This document shows, one piece after another, positions 35,465-44,418 of a stretch of DNA of 64,000 nt. The stretch's first letter is position 1; each line of letters starts with the position of its first letter. The stretch lies in the NCBI GenBank assembly GCA_964496125.1, contig CAZBXE010000005.1, positions 62,001 through 126,000 of the forward strand. The letters run 5' to 3'. Under the pieces are notes generated by a model. The model was not told where the DNA came from. It saw only the letters and a list, made by a program, of their open reading frames with translations, and did no database searches. A program made the translations under genes and the position numbers. Source of the stretch: CAZBXE01 sp964496125. Lineage in GTDB: Bacteria > Chlamydiota > Chlamydiia > Chlamydiales > CAZBXE01.

Positions 35465-38400
35465 GTGACAACCAAAGGCCGAAAAATTGCTTTATTCTTG
35501 AGTTTGGTCGCCGTTGTTGCTTTTTCTGCCCTTGTCGCATTTCTGCCCACAATTCTCTCCTCTGAGTGGGGCACAAATCTTCTTTTCGAAGCCTTCAACA
35601 AGCGTATTTCTGGAAAAGTTTTTGTGAAATCTGCACACTTCACCTGGTTTTCAGGGCAGAAACTAGGCAGCCTTTCTGTTCTTGATCAAAGAGACCAGGA
35701 GATTCTCTCCGCAGATACCGTACAAACAGAAGAGCCCTTTTGGAAGATCCTACTCTGCCCTGAAAACCTTAAACACTTGTTAGTAAGAAACTTACAAGCA
35801 GAAGTGATTCCTTATGGAGCTGGGGTAACGAATTTTCACGTAGCCCTTTTGAACCAAGCACCCGGAAGTGAGTCTGGACCTGCAATAAAGCTTTCGGATG
35901 TTTTTGCGGAAATGACGCTTCCCTCTCGCTCCTCTCCTCTAAAGATCGAGCTCCAAGGGAAGGCATTGCAACACGATCTAGGCGGCGAGTTTTCAATCCA
36001 AAGTAACCTTCAAGGGGCCGACCTCACAACCTTAAGCAAGATTCTAACCGAAAACGAGTTCTTACAAGAGAGTGAAGGTTATGTTAAAGTAAAAATTTCG
36101 AACTTGCCGGTCGATGCCCTGGATCACCTGTTCGCTTTGCAAAACCCAAGTGGACAAGGCATAGTGCGAGCTCTTCTTGGTGAAAGGCTAAACCTCGTAG
36201 TCGAAAAAAACTTTGTGCAAGGAGCTGTAAGCTTTGTTATCGATGCGAGCAGCCAGGGGCTCGACGCTAAACTTCTAGCACATGTGCAAGGCAAAAAAAT
36301 ATCCTTGCTTGAACCTGCCCACATATCTCTTGAGCTTGAGCCTAAGCTTCTTGAACTTCTTCAAAAAAAAATTCCTTCTGAGTGGGCCCTTTCCTTAGAA
36401 GAGAGAAGCCGCGTGGAACTTTCTCTTACGAAACTAAGTATTCCTATAGTTGATAATGCGCTTCATCTTGCAAATGCCTCCTTCCTAGCAAATCTCACTC
36501 TTTCAAGAACCCTTTTGCACATGGATAAGGAAGGAAGAAGGGTCACAATAAAAGGCCTTAAGGGAACTGTTTCCAAGGTCGAGGCAAAAGAGGAGCTTCT
36601 TGTCAAACTAGATGGCGAAGCGCAAGCAAAACAACAGACAAGCCATTTAAAACTTGAAGCTAAGCTTCCTTTTTCAAACTTCAATAGCTCTCTTGGGAAC
36701 CTTCCCCTTTGGTCTGCTCTTTCTCTGGAGAGCATGCATATTCCATCGGCTGCCCTCGAAAAATTTTTTTCGGTTCCGAGTGAACTCCGACAAGCCTTTG
36801 GCTCCTATGTAGACTTGCAGTTAAGCTCTGTTGCGACAAGTGGTCGGGTTGAGGCGACTTTTACTTTAAGCAGTGACACGATCCGCCTTCCCAATATCCA
36901 ATTTGCATATGATGAAAGTGGACTCTTCTTGCAACAGCCAGCTGTTGGGATGTTCATTGCCGACTCTCATGGGGCTCCTTTGCGATTTGAAAATGGTCTA
37001 GAGCTTGAAACCTTTTCTCCGATTCAGTTTACAGTAAAAGAGCTTTCTTTTCCGGGTTGGAAAATAGGCGATCCACTTTTTCCGAAGATGCAGATTGCGG
37101 CCACCTTGAATGCAGAACAGCTCACCCTCTCCACAAAGCAAGATTCAATTGCATTACAGAAGGTAGAAGCAGCAATCCTCTTACCCAGCCTGGCAAAAGG
37201 GCAACTTCTCCTCACGGGCGAGCTTTTCTTCCCCATGGAACACTCTTTCCTACAGGCGCTTGTTGGCAAAAGGGGATCTTTTGCCGTCAGCAGCGAATTG
37301 ACTCTTGCAGAATCAGGGCTTATCTCCTTCCACAATCTTCAAGGGACAGCAGAAGGTGAAGGAGCACATCTCTCTTTTGCCGGAGAAAAAGTTCTCGATC
37401 AACCTTTTATGCTTACAAGACCTCTCTTGCTGAATATGAACCTGACTCAGGAGAGGTGGAACTTACTCTCGACGTTTAAAAATCACCCTTTCCAACTTGA
37501 AAAAGAGGCTCTTCTAGCCCTTCGCATAGATCGGATTAGCTTCCCCATGAGGGCAAAAAGCTTTCAAGAAGTGCTCTTGGATGCAAAGTTGACAGCGGAT
37601 GAAATCTCTATCGTGGACCAAGTCACCGGAGAAAAAGCTTCGTTTGCCAAACTAGAAGCTGATTTAAAGCTAAATTGCCCAAGTCAAGAAGCGATTTTCA
37701 ATCTGCAAAGCACAATTTCCACCCCCAACGCCATAGATGGCACTGTGGCTCTGAAAGCATCGATCACGGATGTTCATGTTTTTGAGGGCAGCCTTACGTG
37801 CAAGGGGCTTCCAGTATTCATTGCAGAAGGGGTTGCTGGTCAAACGAATTTAAAACCCCTCCTGGGTAAGGATATCAACATCCTCTTGAAAACCTTTAAG
37901 GATGGAGCTGTCAAGCTCTCTGTTGAGGCAGATGCATTTAAAGCGGAAACTTCTCTCATCCTCGCCGAAAATCGTCTTGTCACTCATCCGGAGGAACCGA
38001 CCAAAATCATAGGCACACTTACCCCAGAGCAGGCTAGGCTTTTGCTTGCCTACGCACAAAAAGAGAAACCTAATTTTGTTCTCAGCAGCCCGGTAGAATT
38101 CGAAGTCGATGCTTCAAAATTAGAAATCCCACTATCTGGCTCTGAGGGCAAGCTGCGCAAACCAGACTGGAACAATCTTTCGCTCTCGTTAAAAGGACAC
38201 ATGAGAGGACCGACCTTCACACGGACGGAAGCAGAAAAAAAACTTGAGTTCTCAAAAATTGAAGGCACCATAGACCTCTTTGATGCAAAACAAAAAGTGT
38301 TTTTCACTCTATTAGGACAGCCTGTAGAAGGAGCTTTAGAAAAAAATCAATTCGCACTCTCTGGAAAGATGGCTGATCTTTTCGATCCAAAGGGTGGGCT

Positions 38401-39466
38401 TGATCTTCAGAATATGAGTATTTCTCTGGAGGCAACAACAAGAAAAATCCCTGCTTCGTTTCTTGGACAATATGGGCAGGTTGATGCCTATTGGCTTTCC
38501 CGTTTTAAAGCTCTCTTTGGTGAAAATGTAGATATGATCGTTTCAGCAAATCTCTTCAAGAAGGAGGGGGATTTGGATGTAGCGGTAAAAGGGGAACTTG
38601 GCGCCATGACATGTAAAGGAGTCATCAGAAATGGGATTTTCACCCTGGAGCAGCCTCTTGAAGCAGAGCTTAGCGTAACGGAAGCGCTTGGCGCTACAAT
38701 TCTGCAAGACATTATTCCCATTCTCTCCTCTGCAAACCGTTCTGAGACATCCATCTATCTCCACATAGCAAGAGAGGGGTTCTCTCTTCCGATTGCACCT
38801 TTTGATTTATCTCAAGTAAAAATCAAGTCTGCTGTTGTTGATCTTGGAAAAATGCACTTTCATGCCAATGGACAACTCTCTCAGCTCCTTCAGCTGCTTA
38901 AAGCAGATGCTCTGATAAACCCTACAGTCTGGTTTACACCTCTTTATTTTAGTGTAAAGGAAGGTTTGATTCACACAGAGCGCGTTGATTTTCTAATCAA
39001 CCACTCCTATCCGCTTGCTCTCTGGGGAGATATCGATATGGCTCGCGGCAAGATAAAAATGACACTTGGCCTTTCTGCTGAAGCGCTCCATCTTGCCTTC
39101 GGCATCTCAGGGCTTGAGAAAAGTTATATCCTTCAACTCCCCTTAAAGGGTCCAACAGGAAGCGCAAAAATTGATAAAGCAAAAGCTATGACAAAAATCA
39201 CCGCTCTTCTTGCTCAAACACAAGGAGGACCACAAGGAGTCATCGTAGGCGGAGTGATTGATGTTCTCGGGGGCGGTAGCCTGCAGGAAAAGCGAGCTCC
39301 AGCTCCCACGACAAGCCCTCTTCCGTGGGACCAAGGGGATCATGCAGCAACAGACACTCAAAAAACTCCTAACGGTCCTCTCGAGTTTTCCAAGAGCTTA
39401 CTTGAAAAAGGGGCTCAAAAGTTTCTAAACCTCTTCAATATCAAAACAGCTCCGAAAGAAGGGTAA
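35465..39466 (+). CDS. Giant exported protein resembling TamB/AsmA-like envelope proteins
   Basis: A 1333-aa protein with one N-terminal signal-anchor (KIALFLSLVAVVAFSALVAFLP) and then a very long beta-rich repetitive body of alternating short strands, as in AsmA/TamB-like proteins that span the periplasm and move lipids or outer-membrane proteins. The C-terminal part (LPLKGPTGSAKIDKAKAM) resembles the TamB/AsmA end. GTG 35465 was chosen because TAGGAG lies ahead of it; the frame extends to 35414 but without a ribosome site. ribE begins 6 bp after the stop, so it heads the rib operon. Family assignment is by architecture only. Confidence 0.65.
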   Translation: MTTKGRKIALFLSLVAVVAFSALVAFLPTILSSEWGTNLLFEAFNKRISGKVFVKSAHFTWFSGQKLGSLSVLDQRDQEILSADTVQTEEPFWKILLCPENLKHLLVRNLQAEVIPYGAGVTNFHVALLNQAPGSESGPAIKLSDVFAEMTLPSRSSPLKIELQGKALQHDLGGEFSIQSNLQGADLTTLSKILTENEFLQESEGYVKVKISNLPVDALDHLFALQNPSGQGIVRALLGERLNLVVEKNFVQGAVSFVIDASSQGLDAKLLAHVQGKKISLLEPAHISLELEPKLLELLQKKIPSEWALSLEERSRVELSLTKLSIPIVDNALHLANASFLANLTLSRTLLHMDKEGRRVTIKGLKGTVSKVEAKEELLVKLDGEAQAKQQTSHLKLEAKLPFSNFNSSLGNLPLWSALSLESMHIPSAALEKFFSVPSELRQAFGSYVDLQLSSVATSGRVEATFTLSSDTIRLPNIQFAYDESGLFLQQPAVGMFIADSHGAPLRFENGLELETFSPIQFTVKELSFPGWKIGDPLFPKMQIAATLNAEQLTLSTKQDSIALQKVEAAILLPSLAKGQLLLTGELFFPMEHSFLQALVGKRGSFAVSSELTLAESGLISFHNLQGTAEGEGAHLSFAGEKVLDQPFMLTRPLLLNMNLTQERWNLLSTFKNHPFQLEKEALLALRIDRISFPMRAKSFQEVLLDAKLTADEISIVDQVTGEKASFAKLEADLKLNCPSQEAIFNLQSTISTPNAIDGTVALKASITDVHVFEGSLTCKGLPVFIAEGVAGQTNLKPLLGKDINILLKTFKDGAVKLSVEADAFKAETSLILAENRLVTHPEEPTKIIGTLTPEQARLLLAYAQKEKPNFVLSSPVEFEVDASKLEIPLSGSEGKLRKPDWNNLSLSLKGHMRGPTFTRTEAEKKLEFSKIEGTIDLFDAKQKVFFTLLGQPVEGALEKNQFALSGKMADLFDPKGGLDLQNMSISLEATTRKIPASFLGQYGQVDAYWLSRFKALFGENVDMIVSANLFKKEGDLDVAVKGELGAMTCKGVIRNGIFTLEQPLEAELSVTEALGATILQDIIPILSSANRSETSIYLHIAREGFSLPIAPFDLSQVKIKSAVVDLGKMHFHANGQLSQLLQLLKADALINPTVWFTPLYFSVKEGLIHTERVDFLINHSYPLALWGDIDMARGKIKMTLGLSAEALHLAFGISGLEKSYILQLPLKGPTGSAKIDKAKAMTKITALLAQTQGGPQGVIVGGVIDVLGGGSLQEKRAPAPTTSPLPWDQGDHAATDTQKTPNGPLEFSKSLLEKGAQKFLNLFNIKTAPKEG

Positions 39467-39472
39467 TTTTAA

Positions 39473-40099
39473 GTGTTTACAGGCATAGTTGAAGAAATGG
39501 GGACCATTTTAGCCATGAGACGGATCCCGTGCGGAATTTCTTTCGGTATTGAGGCCTCAAGCCTTCTTGTTCATCTAAATCTTGGGGATTCTATCTCGGT
39601 CAATGGGGTCTGTCTGACCGCCTGCGCAAAATCAGAAGGTGTGTTTTTTGTGGAAGCAGTTGAGGAGACCTTAAGCAAAACAAACCTCTCTTCTCTTCGA
39701 GAAGGCTCCCTTGTCAATCTTGAAAGGGCGCTTACTTTGGATAAAAGATTGGGGGGGCACATTGTCCACGGTCACGTTGATGGTGTTGGAGAGATCATTC
39801 AGAAAACGCAAAATGCTCAAGACGATAGTTTTGTTTTAGAAATTGCCCTTCCGGATTCGTTGTTAAAATACGTTGTTGAGAAGGGCTCCCTTGCTATCGA
39901 TGGGATTAGCCTTACTCCCTTTGAAGTTTCGGATACAACTTTAAAAGTTGCCATTATCCCCCATACAGCTAAAATGACGACACTTCAATTCAAAAGAGTT
40001 CATGATAAGGTGAACATTGAAGCCGATATTCTTGCAAAATATCTTGAGAAACTTGTTGTGGAATATCCCAAAAAGATGCGAAGCTGTACCCTTGAATAA
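39473..40099 (+). CDS. ribE: Riboflavin synthase
   Basis: Converts two 6,7-dimethyl-8-ribityllumazines to riboflavin. The MFTGIVEEMG start, LGDSISVNGVCLT and a second lumazine-binding repeat (KGSLAIDGISLTPF) are characteristic. GGHIVHGHVDG separates the halves. 208 aa, GTG start at 39473. No room for an FMN riboswitch between this and the upstream gene. Confidence 0.95.
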   Translation: MFTGIVEEMGTILAMRRIPCGISFGIEASSLLVHLNLGDSISVNGVCLTACAKSEGVFFVEAVEETLSKTNLSSLREGSLVNLERALTLDKRLGGHIVHGHVDGVGEIIQKTQNAQDDSFVLEIALPDSLLKYVVEKGSLAIDGISLTPFEVSDTTLKVAIIPHTAKMTTLQFKRVHDKVNIEADILAKYLEKLVVEYPKKMRSCTLE

Positions 40100-40122
40100 T
40101 ACGCATTAGGGGTAGTGACATT

Positions 40123-41355
40123 ATGAGCTTTGATTCGATCGAAGATGCACTTAAGGCCTATAGCCAGGGGGTATTCGTCATCGTCTGTGATGACCAGGAC
40201 CGTGAAAATGAAGGCGACTTAATGATTGCGGCTGAAAAAGTTACGCCCTCAGACATTGCTTTTATGGTCCGATATACAACCGGCATTATCTGTGTGCCCA
40301 TGGAAGCCAAGCGTCTTCGAGAGCTCGACATCCCCCCCATGGTAGTAAAGAACACAGCGAAGGGGCAAACAAGCTTTACAGTTCCTGTTGACTGTCGCCA
40401 TTCTACAACAACGGGGGTCTCTGCCGAAGACCGAGCAGCTACCATCCGATCTCTTCTCGATTCCAAGGCAAAACCTGACGATTTCCTACGACCTGGCCAT
40501 ATCTTCCCTCTTATTTACAATGAGGGAGGCGTTCTAGCTCGTCCCGGACACACAGAATCTGCAGTGGACCTGGCTAAAATCTGCGGTCTTTACCCCGCTG
40601 GCGTTCTCTGTGAACTGGTCAATGATGATGGATCCATGATGCGTGGCCCTGATCTTCATAAATTTGCAAAAGAGCATCAGCTGCCTATTATTACTGTGCA
40701 AGACATCATCGAATACCGAAGAGCCAACGAAAGCCAGGTAACACGGGTCTCTTCAGCTAGACTTCCGACAAAACACGGCTCTTTCCAAGGAATAGTATAC
40801 ACCTCGAAACTAAATAACCTAGAGCACCTCGCTCTAGTTAAAGGAGAGGTTGCAGGGAAAGAAGGCGTTTTGGTGAGAGTTCATAGTGAGTGTATTACAG
40901 GGGATGTCTTTGATTCCTTTCGTTGTGACTGCGGACTTCAAAAATCCCTTGCGATGGAACTGATTCAAAAAGAAGAAGAAGGCATTCTGATCCATCTAAG
41001 AGGCCACGAGGGGCGAGGCATTGGACTTGCGGCAAAATTTAGGGCATATGAGTTACAAGATCAGGGGCTAGATACCGTCGAAGCTAACCTAGAGTTAGGT
41101 CACCCCGTTGACATAAGAGAGTACTCCATAGCTGCACAGATTTTAAAGGATATGGGTGTTGTTTCAGTTCGTCTTCTGACCAATAATCCAGATAAGTCCG
41201 CAAGCCTAGCCAAATATAAAGTAAGGGTTGAGGAACAGGTGCCTCTTCTTCCTGAAATTAGTTCAGAAAATCAATATACCTATCTTCAGACAAAAAAAGA
41301 AAAGCTTGGACATTCCATTACTTTCTCCCCCCTTACTGGGACCTATACAAAGTAG
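40123..41355 (+). CDS. ribBA: Bifunctional DHBP synthase / GTP cyclohydrolase II
   Basis: N-terminal RibB half (about 1-205) makes the four-carbon precursor: DDQDRENEGDLMIAA and GHTESAVDLAKICG. C-terminal RibA half (about 210-405) opens GTP: HSECITGDVFDSFRCDCG carries the zinc cysteines, and RGHEGRGIGL the catalytic loop. 410 aa, full length. AGGGG lies ahead of ATG 40123. ATG of ribH directly follows the stop. Confidence 0.96.
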   Translation: MSFDSIEDALKAYSQGVFVIVCDDQDRENEGDLMIAAEKVTPSDIAFMVRYTTGIICVPMEAKRLRELDIPPMVVKNTAKGQTSFTVPVDCRHSTTTGVSAEDRAATIRSLLDSKAKPDDFLRPGHIFPLIYNEGGVLARPGHTESAVDLAKICGLYPAGVLCELVNDDGSMMRGPDLHKFAKEHQLPIITVQDIIEYRRANESQVTRVSSARLPTKHGSFQGIVYTSKLNNLEHLALVKGEVAGKEGVLVRVHSECITGDVFDSFRCDCGLQKSLAMELIQKEEEGILIHLRGHEGRGIGLAAKFRAYELQDQGLDTVEANLELGHPVDIREYSIAAQILKDMGVVSVRLLTNNPDKSASLAKYKVRVEEQVPLLPEISSENQYTYLQTKKEKLGHSITFSPLTGTYTK

Positions 41356-41802
41356 ATGGAGTACAAAGGGGATCCTGATACGACAGGCTTAAAACTTGCC
41401 ATTGTCATTAGCCGCTTCAATGAAGAAGTAACCCTCCCTATTGCCGAGAAGGCAAAACAGGCATGTCATGACTTTAAAGTCTCCAAATATGACCTTGTTT
41501 GGGTGCCCGGCGCTTTCGAAATTCCCTTTATGACAAAACAGCTTTTAGACACAGGTCACTACAATGCGGCGGTCTGCTTAGGGGCTGTTATTCGGGGTGA
41601 AACGTCCCATTTTGATTACATCTGTGCCCATGTTGCTCAGCAGATTGGCAAGCTTGGGCTTGCCTATGACTACCCCATACTCTTTGGAGTGTTGACAACC
41701 GATACCACAGAGCAGGCAAAACATCGCATCCACAAGTCTGGGTATGAAACGGTCGCTGCCGCCGTTCTGATGCATAGCCTTCTGCTAAATATACGCAAAT
41801 AA
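41356..41802 (+). CDS. ribH: 6,7-dimethyl-8-ribityllumazine synthase
   Basis: Forms the lumazine substrate for RibE. Family blocks: IVISRFNEEVTLPIAE, WVPGAFEIPF, CLGAVIRGETSHFDYIC and FGVLTTDTTEQA. 148 aa, complete. The last gene of the rib operon; MITE copy B begins 16 bp after its stop. Confidence 0.95.
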   Translation: MEYKGDPDTTGLKLAIVISRFNEEVTLPIAEKAKQACHDFKVSKYDLVWVPGAFEIPFMTKQLLDTGHYNAAVCLGAVIRGETSHFDYICAHVAQQIGKLGLAYDYPILFGVLTTDTTEQAKHRIHKSGYETVAAAVLMHSLLLNIRK

Positions 41803-41818
41803 CAAGAAAATCTAGGAA

Positions 41819-41990
41819 TATACACAAATGAATGGGAAAGTTGTAATATGCCAAGGAAGCTCTCTCAATTTTTGTAAGAGGTAGCGGCGTCGAAGCAGCT
41901 CTGGTTAAATACCAGAGTAATGCAGACCGGCACAAATTGAGGAATTGTCCGACGCAGGCAGAAACAAACTTTCCAGTATGTTTGTGTATA
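41819..41990 (+). mobile_element. MITE-like repeat, copy B (complete)
   Basis: 172 bp with inverted ends TATACACAAATGAATGGG and TTTGTGTATA preceded by AACTTTCCAGT. The interior is itself hairpin-prone: CTCTGGT/ACCAGAG around TAAAT, and CTCAATTTTTG opposite CACAAATTGAG. It lies between ribH and the 3' end of aroC (stop 42003-42005, minus strand), two convergent genes. Ends begin and finish with TA, as with elements that duplicate TA on insertion. Confidence 0.85.
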
Positions 41991-42002
41991 TGTGTGTATA
42001 AA

Positions 42003-43091
42003 TTATAGGGCAGGTGAGAGGCGGGAGGCAAGAAGCGCATCCGCAAGCACAAGGGAGCACATGGCCTCTACAACAGGGACAGCTCTGATCGCAATGCACG
42101 GATCGTGCCGCGCTCCTTCATTGAACTCAAGAGTAGCGGGCTCTCCTTGTAACGTTGCTGTCATTTGTGTTTTACGGATACTAGATGTAGGTTTGAATGC
42201 ACACCTAACAATGAGGGGAAGGCCCGTGGTAATCCCGCCCAAAATGCCCCCTGCTAAGTTTCGAGCAGGTTTTACAATACCATCAACAACCACAAAAGGA
42301 TCATTGTGTAACGACCCTTTTAGTTCAGCGGCGCCAAATCCTTCGCCAACCTCGAATCCTCGGCTTCCAGGGATAGAAAGAAGCGCTTTGGCAAGATTTG
42401 CTTCTATTTTTTCATAAATAGGATCGCCAAGACCTGCCTTTACACCAAAGGCTACGACTTCAACTACTCCACCTAGAGAATCGCCCTCAGCCTTGACCTT
42501 CTCTAAAAGGGAAATCATCTTCTTTTCTACTTCTATTTCAGGGCAAAAAAGAGGACTATTTTCAATCACAGGACGCACATTTTGCTCGGGTGTAACAGCA
42601 ATAGAGCAGTTACCGACTTGCCTTAAGTATCCCATAACATGAATCTTATGAAGACAAAGAAGTTGTTTAGCTACAGCTCCAGCAGCAACTCTACAAGCTG
42701 TTTCTCGAGCTGATGCCCTCCCTCCTCCTCTGTAGTCAAACACGCCGTATTTTTCTAAGTAGGTATAGTTTGCATGACCAGGACGATAAAGGTCCTTGAG
42801 TGGCTGGTAAGCGTCACTTTTTGCATCCAGGTTCCAAATGAGAAGAGAAATAGGGGTTCCCGTTGTTTTTCCCTCAAATACTCCCGAGAGGATTTCACAA
42901 ACGTCTGGTTCTTTGCGAGGTGATGTATGTAGCCGAACACTTGGCGCTCTTCTGTTAAGCTCAGTCTGGATATCTTGTTCTACGAGGCAAAGGCCTGCTG
43001 GACAGCCGTCGATCACGACTCCGATTGCTTTACCATGTGACTCGCCCCATGTTGTAATTCTAAAGTGTGTTCCAAAACTATTGCTTGCCAT
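42003..43091 (-). CDS. aroC: Chorismate synthase
   Basis: Final step to chorismate, needing reduced FMN. ATG 43091 gives MASNSFGTHFRITTWGESHG, the family signature; residues encoded upstream of it are not family-like. Further blocks are RDYRGGGRASARETACRV-type sequence and the SGGITTG-type glycine stretch (LGGITTGLPLIVR). 362 aa. It lies next to the riboflavin operon, which feeds its cofactor, though on the other strand. Flanked at its 3' end by MITE copy B and at its 5' side by a solo MITE end. Confidence 0.95.
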   Translation of the reverse strand: MASNSFGTHFRITTWGESHGKAIGVVIDGCPAGLCLVEQDIQTELNRRAPSVRLHTSPRKEPDVCEILSGVFEGKTTGTPISLLIWNLDAKSDAYQPLKDLYRPGHANYTYLEKYGVFDYRGGGRASARETACRVAAGAVAKQLLCLHKIHVMGYLRQVGNCSIAVTPEQNVRPVIENSPLFCPEIEVEKKMISLLEKVKAEGDSLGGVVEVVAFGVKAGLGDPIYEKIEANLAKALLSIPGSRGFEVGEGFGAAELKGSLHNDPFVVVDGIVKPARNLAGGILGGITTGLPLIVRCAFKPTSSIRKTQMTATLQGEPATLEFNEGARHDPCIAIRAVPVVEAMCSLVLADALLASRLSPAL

Positions 43092-43118
43092 GCGAGAGAC
43101 TATACTCGATACTGCAAA

Positions 43119-43150
43119 TATGCACAATTGAACTGGAAAATTTGTGTATA
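43119..43150 (+). repeat. Solo MITE end (internal-deletion derivative) upstream of aroC
   Basis: ATGCACAATTGAACTGGAAA followed by ATTTGTGTATA: 24 of 26 bases match the right end of copy A in reverse complement, and the last ten match the outer end TTTGTGTATA. Both outer ends are kept with almost nothing between. It sits about 30 bp before the aroC start codon. Confidence 0.65.
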
Positions 43151-43298
43151 GAGCAAGAAGGAGCTGGGTTACATCGAAAAATAGAGCATGGAGCATGATC
43201 TTGTTGTTTCCTTAACAAAAAGTTTATGTTGAGTTAACATTTCTGCAGTCTAATGAGCCTCATAAATTTTTACATTTAGTATACAAAAGGAGATAAAT

Positions 43299-43739
43299 AT
43301 GGGAGATCCTTCATTCACAGGATTTATCCAAATAACACATCAGCAGCTAAAATCTACTTACAACAGACAGTATGAAAAACACATCACATCCAGTACGAAT
43401 ACACGCGTTAAGAAGGCAGACGAGTTCTTGACTAACTATGGTCCAATTCTTTGTCTTGTTACTCAGATTTTTTGTCTCTTCAGAGCAGGGCCTGCCTACG
43501 TGCTTGGTTTTTACCTTGGCTTTGCTGCTGCAATAGCATACTGCGTAGAAGTTTCTGATTGGGATGCAAGGATCGTAGGAGAAGGTGGAATGAAGGATGC
43601 TGCCCTTGTTACAACGGCTACAAGTCTTATTTTTCCAGAAATCGCCGCCTTTGGTGCAGGGATGGCATTCGGAGCGAAGATAGTTCATCTTGCTGATGAA
43701 AATCGATCTGGAGAATTTTTCAGAGCAAGCCATAATTAG
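43299..43739 (+). CDS. Small membrane protein with bilobed hydrophobic region (Inc-like)
   Basis: A 146-aa protein with ribosome site AAAAGGAGAT before ATG 43299. A hydrophilic N-terminus (1-45) is followed by hydrophobic lobes around 48-80 (YGPILCLVTQIFCLFRAGPA and YVLGFYLGFAAAIAYCVEV) and a weaker one near 104-128. Two close membrane helices without a signal peptide is the layout of chlamydial inclusion-membrane (Inc) proteins, so host-membrane placement is possible but not shown. No family recognised. Confidence 0.65.
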   Translation: MGDPSFTGFIQITHQQLKSTYNRQYEKHITSSTNTRVKKADEFLTNYGPILCLVTQIFCLFRAGPAYVLGFYLGFAAAIAYCVEVSDWDARIVGEGGMKDAALVTTATSLIFPEIAAFGAGMAFGAKIVHLADENRSGEFFRASHN

Positions 43740-43805
43740 TTCAGATATTTTTAGACAAGGTATTGAGTTTGCAAAGGGGTGCCCCTTTGTTTGGAGAGCG
43801 GGGCA

Positions 43806-43843
43806 GGGGGAGGGGACCGAAGCTTCTCCCTCTCCCTTTTTTT
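43806..43843 (+). terminator. GC-rich hairpin with T run after the 43299 gene
   Basis: GGGGGAGGGGACCGAAG and CTTCTCCCTCTCCC form a stem with minor mismatches, followed by seven T. Confidence 0.6.
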
Positions 43844-43978
43844 CTCTTTACAAACCAGAGAACACTTTTTTTGGTCTCCCCTCCAAGAGAACAAGCCATC
43901 TCCCCCCATCGGGTGAGCGCGCGCGGCCTCAGTAAATCACTTTTTCATAACAACCTTCTCCTACACTGGTGATTTTTC

Positions 43979-44089
43979 CTAGGTTGCCGGGGGTCTTGCT
44001 TTTACTTCTTTACTGTTTGCGCACATTAGCTCAATCCCAAACTCTTTCAAAACCTCTGCAAAATGAGTTGGTTTTTCTTCTTTTAGCAT
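43979..44089 (-). pseudogene. ISNCY-type transposase remnant, catalytic-core fragment
   Basis: A 36-codon frame reading LKEEKPTHFAEVLKEFGIEL and then MCANSKEVKAR, which matches the integrase-core segment of ISNCY transposases (T-x-F-x-x-x-L-x-E-x-G-I-E-L-I-x-A-x-S-P-Q-A-K-G-R). The downstream catalytic Glu region is lost at a TAG. It abuts MITE copy C. Confidence 0.72.
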
Positions 44090-44092
44090 CTT

Positions 44093-44211
44093 GTTTTGCC
44101 CGTCTGCATTGCTCTGGTTTTTAACCAGAGCTGCTTCGATGCCTCTGCCTCTGGCAAAAATTGAGGGAGACTCCTTGGCATATTACCAGCTTTCTAATTC
44201 ATTTGTGTATA
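44093..44211 (-). mobile_element. MITE-like repeat, copy C (truncated at its right end)
   Basis: In reverse orientation it begins TATACACAAATGAATTAG and follows copies A and B as far as GCAGACGGGCAAAA, then breaks off into transposase-derived sequence. The inner hairpin CTCTGGTTAAAAACCAGAG is perfect. About 50 bp of the right end is missing. Confidence 0.8.
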
Positions 44212-44224
44212 GATCTTTTTCCAA

Positions 44225-44326
44225 TCATCGGCATGCCGGTTTACCTCGCTTCTTTGAAAGCAGACGCACCTCTCCAACGATTCTATAGCGCTTCCTAATA
44301 CGAAATATTCTATCAAGTTTTTCTAG
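44225..44326 (-). pseudogene. ISNCY-type transposase remnant, N-terminal helix-turn-helix fragment
   Basis: A 33-codon fragment reading LDRIFRIRKRYRIVGEVRLL and then SKKRGKPACR, as in the DNA-binding N-terminus of ISNCY transposases (RxxxRhhKRYRxxGxxGLxSKKRGKPS). Stops lie on both sides. With the 43979 fragment it is the same gene, missing about 200 codons and with MITE copy C between. Confidence 0.7.
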
Positions 44327-44418
44327 TTACAAACCCCTGAGGCCGAAGGTGAACATCTACGGGTGTTAGTTTCGAAAGAAGTCTATTCTTCAGTCGAATC
44401 ATCATTCAAAAAAGGGAA

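Larger units (their letters stand above)
43740..44418. other. Gene-free region of about 680 bp
   Basis: Contains the terminator, the two ISNCY remnants and MITE copy C listed separately. The remainder (about 43850-43975 and 44330-44418) shows no gene I can support. Confidence 0.7.

Noticed and set aside
39467..39472. FMN riboswitch before the rib operon
   Set aside because: Only 6 bp separate ribE from the upstream stop, and no riboswitch-like structure fits.
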